From VAZQ01 sp034669045 (lineage in GTDB: Bacteria; Pseudomonadota; Alphaproteobacteria; Rhizobiales; Xanthobacteraceae), in assembly GCA_034669045.1 (NCBI GenBank), contig JAXDOD010000062.1:1-64000 (forward strand): a stretch of DNA of 64,000 bases, read 5' to 3'. Position numbers and translations under genes: made by a program. Under the pieces are notes generated by a model that worked only from the letters and a program-made list of their open reading frames with translations, was not told the origin of the DNA and did not search any database. This document shows positions 40,725 through 49,777 of the stretch, one piece after another; position 1 is the stretch's first letter; each line of letters starts with the position of its first letter.

Positions 40725-43700
40725 GCGACTTCCCTGTCTTGTGGTGCGGGCACATGGCGGGCGGCCATGTGCTTGCGCAAGGTGAGGATGAGATGATCGA
40801 TCGACTTGTGCGACTTGGTCAGCGCCGCCTGGACCTGCGCCGCGGTGTGGCCGTTGGCGGCGCGCGCCGAATAGAGGATGACCGGGATCGCGCTGCCCTC
40901 CTGGTCGCGCAGGTCCGGCAGCAGATCGAGGCCGGAGGCCTGCGACAGCACGAGATCGACGACCGCGAAATCGAACCGCTGCGCCGCGAGCGCCGCGCGC
41001 GCATCCGCGATCGAGGCGACCGAGGTGACCGCGCAGGTCGGCCGGACCGCTTCGGCGACCACGCTGAGCACGCTGGGATCGCCGTCGATGTGCAGGACAT
41101 GCGGGCGCTGCGCGGCGCCGCGCGCCAGCGGCCGGTCGAACACCGAGACGAGCTCGGCGATGTCGATCGGCTTGTTGAGCCAGTCGAGGACGGCGAGCCA
41201 GGACGAGCGGATGTCGTCGCGTCCGCGCGCGGCGTCGGCGGAAATGACCACGATCGGCGTGTTCTGGTATCGCGGCTGGCTGCGCAGATCCTGGATCAGG
41301 CTGATGCCGTCGCAATCCGGCAGTTGCAGGTCGACCAGCACCGAGCGGTAGGCCCGCGCGCGCGCCTTCGCCAAGACTTCGCGCGCAGTCAACGCGATGT
41401 CGGTCGTGAAGCCCGCCGTTTCCAGGCAATTGGCGATTGCCCGGGCGACCGCCGCATCGTCGTCGCAGATCAGCACCTCGCCATGCGGCCCAGCGAAGGA
41501 CGCGGCCTCGCCGCCGCCGGCGCCGGCGCTGAGCTCCCAGCGCGGCAGATCGACGTGGAACGCCGTGCCGCCGTCGGCGGGCGTGTCGAAGCCGACAGTG
41601 CCGCCAAGATAGGTGACGATCTGCTTGACGATGCTCAGCCCGAGGCCGGTGCCGCCCTTCTGCCGCGCGTCGCTGGCATCGGCCTGGGCGAATTTCTCGA
41701 ACACGCGCGGCTTGAAGTTTTCCGGGATGCCGGGCCCGTGGTCGCGCACCGTGATGCGCACCGCATCCGCGCGCTGCTCGATCGAGACGACCACCTCGCC
41801 CGCCCGCGGCGAAAACTTGATCGCGTTGGACAGGAGATTGGTGAGGACCTGCACCAGGCGGTCCGGGTCGGCGCGCACGTAGCTCGCCGCTGCGGCGGCA
41901 TCGAACCGCACCCGCACGCCAAAGCCTTCGGCGTAGCCGCGGGTGCCCTCGACCGCCTGATCGACGATGGTGCCGACCTCGACCCACTTGAGGTCGAACA
42001 CCACCTTGCCCGACTCGATCTTCTCGATGTCGAGGATGTCGTTGATCAGGCGCACCAGCCGTTCGCTGTTCTTGTGCGCGATCCTGAGGAGACGCATGGC
42101 CGGCTCCGGCATCACCCCGGTGGCCCCGCCGGTGAGGAGACCGAGCGAGCCGGCGATCGAGGTGAGCGGCGTGCGCAACTCGTGGCTCACGGTCGAGACG
42201 AATTCGTCCTTGAGCCGCTCGTTCTGCCGCCGTTCGCTGATGTCGACGATGACGCTGAGAATGAGCATGCCGTCGCGGATCTTGATCGGGTTGAGCCCGA
42301 CTTCGACCGGAAATTCGCTGCCGTCCTTGCGCCGTCCGAACAGATCGCGGCCGGCTCCCATCCGCCGCGTCTCGGGGGCGCCCGCAAAGGCCTCGCAGTG
42401 ACGGGCGTGCTGCGGCCGCAGCCGCTCCGGGACCAGGAGGTCGACCGGCCTGTTGATCAGTTCGTCGCGGCGGTAGCCGAACAGGCGCTCGGTCTCGCTG
42501 TTGACCATCACGATCTGGCCGCCGCGGTCCACCATGATCATTCCGCTCGGGCAGGACTCGACCGCGAGGCGGAACATCTCGTGGGCGATCTTCTCGGCCG
42601 TCAGATCCCGGACCGTGATGGACGAACCGAGCAGCTTGCCTGAAGGCGACATGATCGGCGAGCCGTCGATGACGACATCGATCCGCTTTCCGTCCTTGGT
42701 GATCCGCACCGTCTCCAGACTGCCGACCCGTTCGCCCCGGTGGATCTTCTCGCGGTTTAAACGTGCCTCTTCGCGCTTGTCCTGCGGGATGATGATGGAG
42801 AGAAGCTGCCCGGCCGCCTCATCGGCGGTGAACCCGAAGAGGCGCTCGGCACCCGGGTTCCAGGCGGTGATCGTTCCCATCGGGTCGACTGTGATGAAGG
42901 CGTAGTTCGTGGATTCGACCGCCGCGATATAGAAACGCTCGCGTCGCGCATATTCCCGAAGTTTTGCCGACCCGGCCTTGATCTCTCCCGCCATCCCCGC
43001 GAGCGCGCGCGCCACCACGCCGATTTCGCTTGGCGCCGAGGTCGGAAGCGCCATCTGCTGGCCGCGTCCAAAGGCCTGCACACCCGCGGTCACCTGGACG
43101 AGCGATTTCGACAGGGATCGGGACAGCAGGATGGCCACGGCCACGGCGACGATGACCGCAAAGGTGGATGCCACGATGATGGACCGTCGCGCCGTATAGG
43201 CCGCCCGCATGACCACCGAATACGGAATGGTCTCGACGGCCATGGCCCTGTTGAGGTCGGAAAACTGCACGACGGCGGCTGCTGCCGCAATCCGCTGGCC
43301 GATGGCATCGAGCATCAGCCGCGCGTCGATCTTGGGTGCATCGAGCGCGTGGGCGAGTTCGGGGAACTCGTCCTGCAGCCGGTCAGTGCGTCCGTATTCG
43401 AAGCTGAACTGGCGCGTGCGATCCGGATGCACGAGGTAGTCGCCGCTTTCGTTGACCAGATAGACCGATGTATCGGGCAACGCGCTCGCACGAATCCGTT
43501 CGAACGCCGGCCGCATGTCGATGTTGATGACGAAAATTCCAAAGGGCTTGCCGTCTTCCGTTTGCAGCGCCGTCGCGACATACATCACCGGAACATGCGG
43601 CGCTCCCATGGTGCCGCCATTTCGACCGAGCTCGACCGGAGAAATATAGACAGCGTCCTTGGCTGATTCGATCGTACGCTTGAAGTAGTCCGTGCCGCCT

Positions 43701-44152
43701 TGCCGCTCCAATTCTTCATCCGGAACGATGCGGATCTCTCCGTCGCGGCCGGAGCGGTCGACCCGCATGATCTCGCGCCCGCCGTCGTCGGCCGCAATGA
43801 TGCGGATCTGCAGATAGCCCTTGGATTCGATCTCGCCCGCATAACGCCTGGCCGAGCGGCCGATCCACGAGGCCTCGGCGGTGCCGTCGATCGGATCATA
43901 GCCTCCGGCCATATGCGCGCGAATGATGCCCTGGACCTCGGGCGCACGATATTGTGCCAGCAGGTCGCTGCGCGCGCGCTGCACAGAGGCTTCGAGGTCG
44001 GCGGCGCGCTGGGCCACCCGCGTATCCAGCCGCTCGAGCGCGCGCGGGACGATGGCCGCTTCGAGGTCGCGATAGGTCAGCAAGCCGACGGCCATCGCGG
44101 TGAACAGCACCAGTCCGACCATCGCCAGGGCAAGGCGCGTGGAGAGCTTCAT
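40721..44152 (-). CDS. Hybrid sensor histidine kinase (Cache, HAMP, two PAS, two receivers)
   Basis: 1143-residue inner-membrane sensor. TM1 (LALAMVGLVLFTAMAVGLLT), a periplasmic dCache-like domain of about 280 residues, TM2 (SIIVASTFAVIVAVAVAILL), then HAMP. Two PAS domains follow (YAFITVDPMGTITAWNPGAE; GMIMVDRGGQIVMVNSETE). HisKA has SHELRTPLTSIAGS near residue 655; the ATPase domain has N-box NLLSNAIKFSPR, DHGPGIP and GGTGLGLSIV. The two C-terminal receivers start VLICDDDAA (Asp in VLVDLQLPD) and VLHIDGDPS (Asp in AVVDLVLS). ATG 44152 matches the usual MKLSTRL start; GTG 44248 would add 32 residues. Confidence 0.9.
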   Translation of the reverse strand: MKLSTRLALAMVGLVLFTAMAVGLLTYRDLEAAIVPRALERLDTRVAQRAADLEASVQRARSDLLAQYRAPEVQGIIRAHMAGGYDPIDGTAEASWIGRSARRYAGEIESKGYLQIRIIAADDGGREIMRVDRSGRDGEIRIVPDEELERQGGTDYFKRTIESAKDAVYISPVELGRNGGTMGAPHVPVMYVATALQTEDGKPFGIFVINIDMRPAFERIRASALPDTSVYLVNESGDYLVHPDRTRQFSFEYGRTDRLQDEFPELAHALDAPKIDARLMLDAIGQRIAAAAAVVQFSDLNRAMAVETIPYSVVMRAAYTARRSIIVASTFAVIVAVAVAILLSRSLSKSLVQVTAGVQAFGRGQQMALPTSAPSEIGVVARALAGMAGEIKAGSAKLREYARRERFYIAAVESTNYAFITVDPMGTITAWNPGAERLFGFTADEAAGQLLSIIIPQDKREEARLNREKIHRGERVGSLETVRITKDGKRIDVVIDGSPIMSPSGKLLGSSITVRDLTAEKIAHEMFRLAVESCPSGMIMVDRGGQIVMVNSETERLFGYRRDELINRPVDLLVPERLRPQHARHCEAFAGAPETRRMGAGRDLFGRRKDGSEFPVEVGLNPIKIRDGMLILSVIVDISERRQNERLKDEFVSTVSHELRTPLTSIAGSLGLLTGGATGVMPEPAMRLLRIAHKNSERLVRLINDILDIEKIESGKVVFDLKWVEVGTIVDQAVEGTRGYAEGFGVRVRFDAAAAASYVRADPDRLVQVLTNLLSNAIKFSPRAGEVVVSIEQRADAVRITVRDHGPGIPENFKPRVFEKFAQADASDARQKGGTGLGLSIVKQIVTYLGGTVGFDTPADGGTAFHVDLPRWELSAGAGGGEAASFAGPHGEVLICDDDAAVARAIANCLETAGFTTDIALTAREVLAKARARAYRSVLVDLQLPDCDGISLIQDLRSQPRYQNTPIVVISADAARGRDDIRSSWLAVLDWLNKPIDIAELVSVFDRPLARGAAQRPHVLHIDGDPSVLSVVAEAVRPTCAVTSVASIADARAALAAQRFDFAVVDLVLSQASGLDLLPDLRDQEGSAIPVILYSARAANGHTAAQVQAALTKSHKSIDHLILTLRKHMAARHVPAPQDREVA

Positions 44153-44413
44153 TGCTTCGACCACATCGTTCGGCGCCGGCGGGTTGCGGGCGGGCGGGAG
44201 GCGCAGAATCGAAGTGGCGAGCGCGCTCATCCGATCCGGAATGAACACATCATCTGCAAGTAAAAAGAGGGTTTAAATCTGGTTATTTCACGTATGTACT
44301 AATACCAGATCGGGCAGAATACTTATCATGGCCGACGCCAAGCCTGTATGGTTTGTCGATACCGCTAAATATTGGTGACGTAATACTTAGCTATGTCAGA
44401 GGTAGACGATAAT
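44153..44413. promoter_or_regulatory. AT-rich region upstream of the sensor kinase operon
   Basis: The stretch 44260-44410 is conspicuously AT-rich for this genome (for example GGTTTAAATCTGGTTATTTC), like the region before the polysaccharide operon at 30870-30985. It holds the kinase operon promoter and the 3' end of the EutA-like gene. A TAGTAC-type hexamer occurs in both regions. No gene is supported. Confidence 0.45.
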
Positions 44414-45922
44414 TCACTTGAACAGCAAAGATTTGATGATGACCGGCGCCACGTTGGTGACCTCGATGACGCGGCCGATGTCGACATAGTCGAACTGCTT
44501 GAGCTGCACGCCGTCGATGGCGATCACGTTGGCGCCCGGCGCGATCTCGTGCCGGATCACGCGGCCGAGGCTCATGCCGATATCGCCGTCGATCAGCAGG
44601 ACCAGCGGGAAATCGGAGCCGGGCGTGCCCGGCAGCGCCGCGCAGATGCCGGCGGCGAGCGCGTGCAGGCGGACATGGGAGGGATCGCCGCGCCATGGGA
44701 AGGCAAGCGCGATCGGGCTTTCGCCTTCGACGATATCGGATTGACCGAGCGCTGCGCGCACCGCCGCGGTGACGGACGCCGGATCGACCTCCTGCCCGAG
44801 CGCGAAGTCGCAGGCGATCACCGGCAGGTTCTGCAGCGGCAGCTCGTCGGGCTTGCTGATCGCGATCGTGTTGCCGCTGATCTGCACCGAAAACTGCGCG
44901 GCGCCGATGACGGTCGCGCGGATGCCCTGGCCGGGGTCCCAGACCGGCGGCAGGTCGCTGCGGTGGGCAAGCGCGCGGGACAGTTCCTGCGCCAGCTCGA
45001 ACCCGAGATCGCCGAAGCGCCGGGTCTCGCGCTTGTAGAGATACTCGGCGACGCCGCCGGAGAAGGTCAGCGCGTCGACGCCCTTGTTGGCAAGCTTAGC
45101 CGGCCAGGGGTCGGTCACCAGCAGGCGGCGCGCCAGCTCTCCCGGGGTGCGCAGGTCGATCATGCCCATGACGGTGCGCGCCATGCGCGTGACGATGCGT
45201 TCGCGATCGGCCGGAGCGAGCGGCGCTCCGAGCGTCAGCTCGATGCCCAGGCTCTTCGCGACCTCGCGCGCGGGATCCTCGATGCGGATGAGGCCCTGCT
45301 TGGGGTCTTCGACGATCAGCCGGCCACCGACCGCGATCGCCGCGGTGGCGAGGATGTGTCCCTTCTCGATCAGGGTGAGCTTGGTGGTGCCGCCCCCGAT
45401 ATCGACGTTGAGCAGCGTCGCGCCGTGGCCGCGCGCGAGAGCGACCGAGCCCGAGCCGTGCGCCGCCAACTGGCATTCCATGTGGTGGCCGGCCGAGGCG
45501 CAGACGAACCGGCCGGCCTCCTCGGAAAACAGGTCGGCGATGGCGCGGGCATTCTTGCGCTTGATGGCTTCGCCGGTGAGGATCACCGCGCCCGAGTCGA
45601 TGTCGCCCGGCTCGATGTCGGCATATTTGTAGCAGCCGCCGATGAAGCCCCCGAGCTCGTCGATGTCGATGGTGAAATCGGGCAGGTAGGGCGTCAGCAG
45701 GATCGGCGACTGCCAAAGGATCCTACGGTTGACCACCACGAAACGGCTCGACAGCGCGGTGCCCAGCCGCTGCAGGTGCACGCGCGCGAACATCAGGTGC
45801 GAGGTCGAGGAGCCGATATCGATCCCGACCGTGGTCAGCTCGACGTTGTCGGCGGCCCAGGCGACCTCGTTGACCTCGTCGCCGGCGGCGACGTGCATGT
45901 GGTCGAATTCGAGATCGTGCAT
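44414..45922 (-). CDS. EutA-like ethanolamine ammonia-lyase reactivating factor
   Basis: 502-residue ASKHA-fold ATPase of the EutA family: VGIDIGSSTSHLMFARVHLQ (phosphate 1), LTGEAIKRKNARAIADLFSE, LLNVDIGGGTTKLTLIEKG (phosphate 2) and DALTFSGGVAEYLY (adenosine loop). EutA releases damaged cobalamin from ethanolamine ammonia-lyase. No eutB or eutC is present in the window; instead it lies 18 bases after a bicupin gene in one operon. Either the lyase is elsewhere, or this member serves another enzyme. ATG 45922 gives family-typical length. Confidence 0.82.
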   Translation of the reverse strand: MHDLEFDHMHVAAGDEVNEVAWAADNVELTTVGIDIGSSTSHLMFARVHLQRLGTALSSRFVVVNRRILWQSPILLTPYLPDFTIDIDELGGFIGGCYKYADIEPGDIDSGAVILTGEAIKRKNARAIADLFSEEAGRFVCASAGHHMECQLAAHGSGSVALARGHGATLLNVDIGGGTTKLTLIEKGHILATAAIAVGGRLIVEDPKQGLIRIEDPAREVAKSLGIELTLGAPLAPADRERIVTRMARTVMGMIDLRTPGELARRLLVTDPWPAKLANKGVDALTFSGGVAEYLYKRETRRFGDLGFELAQELSRALAHRSDLPPVWDPGQGIRATVIGAAQFSVQISGNTIAISKPDELPLQNLPVIACDFALGQEVDPASVTAAVRAALGQSDIVEGESPIALAFPWRGDPSHVRLHALAAGICAALPGTPGSDFPLVLLIDGDIGMSLGRVIRHEIAPGANVIAIDGVQLKQFDYVDIGRVIEVTNVAPVIIKSLLFK

Positions 45923-45940
45923 CGCGATGCCGGGCCGGCG

Positions 45941-47056
45941 TCAGACCGGCTGCTTCGTAGAGGCGCTCTCGTCGATGAACTTGCCCATGCCCGACGTGAC
46001 GCCGTGCTTGGCCAGTTCCTCGAGATAGATGCGGTGGATGCGCTTGTCCTGATCCTCGTATTCGATCTGGCAGCCGCCGTCCTTCACGGTGACGTCCATG
46101 CCCTTGAACACGTGGCGCTTGGATTCGGTGAAGGGATAGCGCAGCCCCCCGAAGGCGACGGCAAGGTAGCGCGCCGGGTCGGGCGAGGTGTTGAAGTGCT
46201 GGTGGAACATCTGGTCGGGCGGCGCGAACACGACGCCGTGCTGCCAGTCGACGCGCACCATGTCCTTGGCGATGTCGTACCACAGCAGCGAATAGCCGTG
46301 GCCGGTCACCGCGAAGACGTGGAAGTCGGCGCCGTGGCGATGTCCCTTCTTGTAGGTCCCGACCGGCATCTGCGACGTGTGCGCGTGCATGGTACCGTCG
46401 GCCAGCACGAACATCATGTTGGAGCCGCCGGCGCCGCGCTCGACCCAGGTCTTGAGCTCGAAGGCGGCAAGGTCCGGGATGAAGTTCGTCTCCCACATGT
46501 TGCGGCCGGGCCGCACCGGCACGAACTCGCCTTCGCCGCTGAAGTGGCTGGCGGCGCCCTGCCGCTCCGGGAATTCGTAAGGGTTGTCGAAGACGAAGGC
46601 CTCGTTGTGGAACAGATTGAGCTGCAGGCACAGATTATTGACCGAGGCCAGCCGCGCGCGTTCGCGCCCCGACGTGTTGAAGTGCTGGTAGCGCGCGTTG
46701 AGCGGCAGCGCGAACAGGCTCTTGGGACCCCATTCGAAGCTGTGCTTGCGGCCGTCCGAGGTCTCGACCGTGGTGCTGCCGTAGCCGGAGAGCACGTAGA
46801 CGACCTCCTCGTAGAGGTGGCGCTGCGGCGAGGTCTGCGCGGCCGGGGCGAGATCGAGCACGAACATCGAGACGAAGTCGCCGCGGCCCTTGAGATGCGC
46901 GATGGCGCCATCGACCCCGAAGCGCGGCCACGGCGCGGTCGGCACCTTGAGCAGGTCGATGCCGAAGTCCTCGATGATCGGGACGCCTTCCTTGCCGGCC
47001 CAGGTGGCATAGGGATCGAGCAGCAGCTTGGGATGTTCCGACAGTGGCTTGTTCAT
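45941..47056 (-). CDS. Bicupin protein (gentisate-dioxygenase-like fold)
   Basis: 371 residues with two cupin domains. Domain 1: SPQRHLYEEVVYVLSGYGST, with His and Glu ligands. Domain 2: YKKGHRHGADFHVFAVTGHG, with HxH and a further His, then MFHQHFNTSPDPARYLAVAF. Such metal-binding bicupins include ring-cleaving dioxygenases and decarboxylases, but the substrate cannot be read. GAGG lies six bases before ATG 47056. It is first in an operon with the EutA-like gene and divergent from a MarR regulator, with a palindrome in between that is probably the operator. Confidence 0.78.
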   Translation of the reverse strand: MNKPLSEHPKLLLDPYATWAGKEGVPIIEDFGIDLLKVPTAPWPRFGVDGAIAHLKGRGDFVSMFVLDLAPAAQTSPQRHLYEEVVYVLSGYGSTTVETSDGRKHSFEWGPKSLFALPLNARYQHFNTSGRERARLASVNNLCLQLNLFHNEAFVFDNPYEFPERQGAASHFSGEGEFVPVRPGRNMWETNFIPDLAAFELKTWVERGAGGSNMMFVLADGTMHAHTSQMPVGTYKKGHRHGADFHVFAVTGHGYSLLWYDIAKDMVRVDWQHGVVFAPPDQMFHQHFNTSPDPARYLAVAFGGLRYPFTESKRHVFKGMDVTVKDGGCQIEYEDQDKRIHRIYLEELAKHGVTSGMGKFIDESASTKQPV

Positions 47057-47091
47057 GGTTGACCTCGACAATCGATCGCCGCGCGTGCCAT

Positions 47092-47107
47092 ACTTAGGTC
47101 TCTAAGT
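47092..47107. promoter_or_regulatory. Palindromic operator between bicupin and marR
   Basis: ACTTAG, spacer GTCT, CTAAGT: a perfect 6-bp inverted repeat in the 103-base divergent gap, 35 bases before the cupin start and 52 before the MarR start. Its size and position fit a MarR dimer site controlling both directions, a common arrangement. Confidence 0.65.
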
Positions 47108-47159
47108 GTGAATCATAATCCTTTCGAGGCGCGCTGTCGAGCCCGCCGGAAGTCTTCCG

Positions 47160-47759
47160 ATGCCCCGTTCCGCGCGCCCCGCCGGCGAAGCCGCAGCCTA
47201 CGAGATCCTGCACCACTGGCGGCACGCCGCGCACCGGGAGCGGCTCGCGCATCTCGTCAAATACGCGGCAAGGGGTCTCGCCCGCGCCCTGCAGATGCGG
47301 CTCAACGAACATGCCGTCTCCTACGGCCATTGGACGTTCCTGCGCATCCTGTGGGAAGCCGAGGGGATCACCCAGCGCGAGCTCAGCGCACGGGCCGGCG
47401 TCATGGAGCCGACCACGTTTGCGGCGCTGCAGGCGATGGCCAAGCGCGGCTACGTGACGCGGCGGCGGAACCCCGAGAGCCGCAAGGAGGTTCTGGTCTT
47501 CCTGACCCCGAAGGGGAGGGCGCTCAAGGCCAAGCTCGTGCCGCTGGCCGAGGACGTCAACGAGGTCGCGCTGCGCGGCGTGACGACGGCGGATGTTGCG
47601 GCCGCGCGGCGCACGCTGCTCGCGCTCATCGCCAACCTGGCGGCCGACGAAAGCGCGGGCTCCGTGCCGGTGCGGCGCATGCCGTCCACCCGCGAATTGT
47701 CCCGCCTTCCTCGCGGCAGAGGTGCTCGCGCGCCGGCGCCGCCGGCGAAGGCGCAGTAG
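47160..47759 (+). CDS. MarR-family transcriptional regulator
   Basis: 199 residues. The winged-helix core matches MarR: LNEHAVSYGHWTFLRILWEA, ITQRELSARAGVMEPTTFAA, LQAMAKRGYVTRRRNPESRK, EVLVFLTPKGRALKAKLVPL. A long basic, Pro/Ala-rich C-terminal tail of about 35 residues is unusual. GGAAG precedes ATG 47160. It is divergent from the bicupin-EutA operon and most likely its ligand-responsive repressor through the palindrome at 47092-47107; no ligand is evident. Confidence 0.87.
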   Translation: MPRSARPAGEAAAYEILHHWRHAAHRERLAHLVKYAARGLARALQMRLNEHAVSYGHWTFLRILWEAEGITQRELSARAGVMEPTTFAALQAMAKRGYVTRRRNPESRKEVLVFLTPKGRALKAKLVPLAEDVNEVALRGVTTADVAAARRTLLALIANLAADESAGSVPVRRMPSTRELSRLPRGRGARAPAPPAKAQ

Positions 47760-47923
47760 GCCCGCGACTTCAACATCCGAACTGCCGCCCGCCGGCCAAG
47801 TCGAGACGAGGCAAACCATTAACGTTACGCCGGTCGCGACGGGAACGACGCAATTCGCGCTTTGACGGTATCGCTTAATCGCAAGTTTAGGCTTTTTGGG
47901 GAAACTGTCCGTGGAGGTCCTCC

Positions 47924-49690
47924 ATGCCCATCGATCATGCCGGACGGCTCGAGCAGGTTTCCGAGCCGCAGTCTCTCGACGACGCAAAGGCGCTCGGACG
48001 CGTCGTATCGGTCGGCGGCTCGCAGGTGGTCGTGCAGTTCGGCGCCGAAATGTCGTCGGCCGGCGATCATCATGCCGACGTCACGGTCGGGACCTTTCTC
48101 GGCGTCTGGAACGGCAAGTCGCTCGTCGTCGGCGCGCTCTGCGAGATCTCGCTCGACTGCATGACCGATGGACATCGCTGCCCGCCCGCGACCGGACGGG
48201 TGGACCTGTTGGGAGAACTCCTTCGCGACGAGACCGGGCACTGGCATTTCCAGCGCGGAGTGATGTTGTATCCGAAGATCGGCAGCGAGCTCGTTCCGAT
48301 CGGCAACGACGAGCTGCGCATCATGTTCGACGCGGCGGGACCCAATACGATCAACGTCGGGCACCTGCAGCAGGACAGCTCGATCCCGGCCTATATCGAT
48401 GTCGACGACATGGTGCGCAAGCATTTCGCGGTATTCGGCAGCACCGGCGCCGGCAAGTCGAGCGCGGTCGCGCTCATCCTGCGGGAGATCATGGATGCGC
48501 GTGAAGACCTGCGCATCCTGCTCATCGACCCGCATAACGAATATGGCGCCTGCTTCGAGGATCGCGCGCATGTCGTGCGGCCGGGCAACCTGCGGCTGCC
48601 CTATTGGCTGTTCAATTTCGACGAGATCGTCGAGGTGTTCTTCGGCCGGCGTCCCGACGTCGAGGAGGAAGTGGGCCTGCTCGCGGAGCTGATCCCGCTG
48701 GCCAAGAACGACTACGCGCGCAGTCACTCGATCAACCGCAGCTATCGTCAGATGGAGCCGGAGGGCGGGCGCTACACCGTCGATACGCCGGTGCCCTACC
48801 GGCTGGAGGATCTGATCTCGCTCGCCGAGACCCGGATGGGCAAGCTCGAGAACCGCGCCGTCGCCGTGCAGTATCAGCGGCTGCTGATGCGCATCAATTC
48901 GGCCCGCAAGAATCCGCGCTACTCGTTCATCTTCGACGACTCCGCCGTCGCCGACGACGCCATGGTCGATATCCTGTGCCAGCTCTTCCGGCTGCAGCCC
49001 GACGGCCAGCCGATGACGATCATGCAGCTCGCGGGCTTCCCGGCCGAGGTGTTCGATGCGGTCGTCTCGGTGCTGTTCCGGCTCGCCTTCGAGTTCGGGC
49101 TCTGGAGCGACGGGGCGCTGCCGCTCCTGATCGTCTGCGAGGAAGCGCACAATTACGCCAACGCCGACCGCAGCATCGGCTTTCGCCCGGCGCGCGAGGC
49201 GGTGTCGCGCATCGCTAAGGAAGGGCGGAAATACGGGGTGTTTCTCGGGCTGGTGACGCAACGCCCGGCGCAGCTCGATCGCACGCTGATCTCACAATGC
49301 AGCACCGTGTTCGCGATGCGCATGGCGAACGAAGACGACCAGCGGATCGTCCATGCGGCGGTGTCGGATCCGGCCAACCGGCTCCTCGGCTTCCTGGCGT
49401 CGCTCGGCACGCGCGAGGCGTTGGCGTTCGGCGCCGGCGTTCCGGTGGCCACGCGGCTGCGCTTCAAGGAGCTGCCCGACTGCTTCATTCCGAAGAGCGA
49501 AGCGGTCTGGGGCGGACGCGTCGATTCCGGGACCAAGGTCGACCGGACCCTTGTGGCCTCCGTGGTGGCGCGTTGGCGCGGCATTGCGATGAGCAACAGG
49601 CCCATGGCGGGCGCCGGCAAGTCGGCGCCGCCGCTGTCTCCTTACGACGAGGGCGCATTGAGCTGGACGACGCCTGAGTTTCAGAAATAG
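47924..49690 (+). CDS. HerA-like ATP-binding protein (DUF87)
   Basis: 588 residues. An N-terminal beta-barrel (HAS-barrel) of about 150 residues (LGRVVSVGGSQVVVQFGAEM) precedes a HerA/FtsK-type ATPase: Walker A GSTGAGKS at 172-179, Walker B LLIVCEEAHNY, and arginine-finger-like RPAQLDRTLISQC. HerA hexamers translocate DNA, normally with the nuclease NurA or with defence partners; neither is next to it here. GGAGG precedes ATG 47924. It stands alone between marR and a REP-like palindrome, so its partner cannot be named. Confidence 0.83.
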   Translation: MPIDHAGRLEQVSEPQSLDDAKALGRVVSVGGSQVVVQFGAEMSSAGDHHADVTVGTFLGVWNGKSLVVGALCEISLDCMTDGHRCPPATGRVDLLGELLRDETGHWHFQRGVMLYPKIGSELVPIGNDELRIMFDAAGPNTINVGHLQQDSSIPAYIDVDDMVRKHFAVFGSTGAGKSSAVALILREIMDAREDLRILLIDPHNEYGACFEDRAHVVRPGNLRLPYWLFNFDEIVEVFFGRRPDVEEEVGLLAELIPLAKNDYARSHSINRSYRQMEPEGGRYTVDTPVPYRLEDLISLAETRMGKLENRAVAVQYQRLLMRINSARKNPRYSFIFDDSAVADDAMVDILCQLFRLQPDGQPMTIMQLAGFPAEVFDAVVSVLFRLAFEFGLWSDGALPLLIVCEEAHNYANADRSIGFRPAREAVSRIAKEGRKYGVFLGLVTQRPAQLDRTLISQCSTVFAMRMANEDDQRIVHAAVSDPANRLLGFLASLGTREALAFGAGVPVATRLRFKELPDCFIPKSEAVWGGRVDSGTKVDRTLVASVVARWRGIAMSNRPMAGAGKSAPPLSPYDEGALSWTTPEFQK

Positions 49691-49777
49691 GGCGTGCGTC
49701 CAAAGCGTTCTCCGGTTGGAGAAACTGATCCGCATCCGCTTATTCGCGCTTGCGTTGCGAAGGCTCGCGCCACATCG

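Noticed and set aside
40725..41987. N-terminal extension of the receiver-Hpt protein by about 420 codons
   Set aside because: This part is the kinase gene read in another frame; the true start overlaps the kinase stop by ATGA.
44393..47062. An 889-codon plus-strand open frame
   Set aside because: It is antisense to the EutA-like and bicupin genes, whose family motifs are unmistakable. The composition (Asp/Arg/Val-rich, no recognisable fold) is typical of antisense frames in high-GC DNA.
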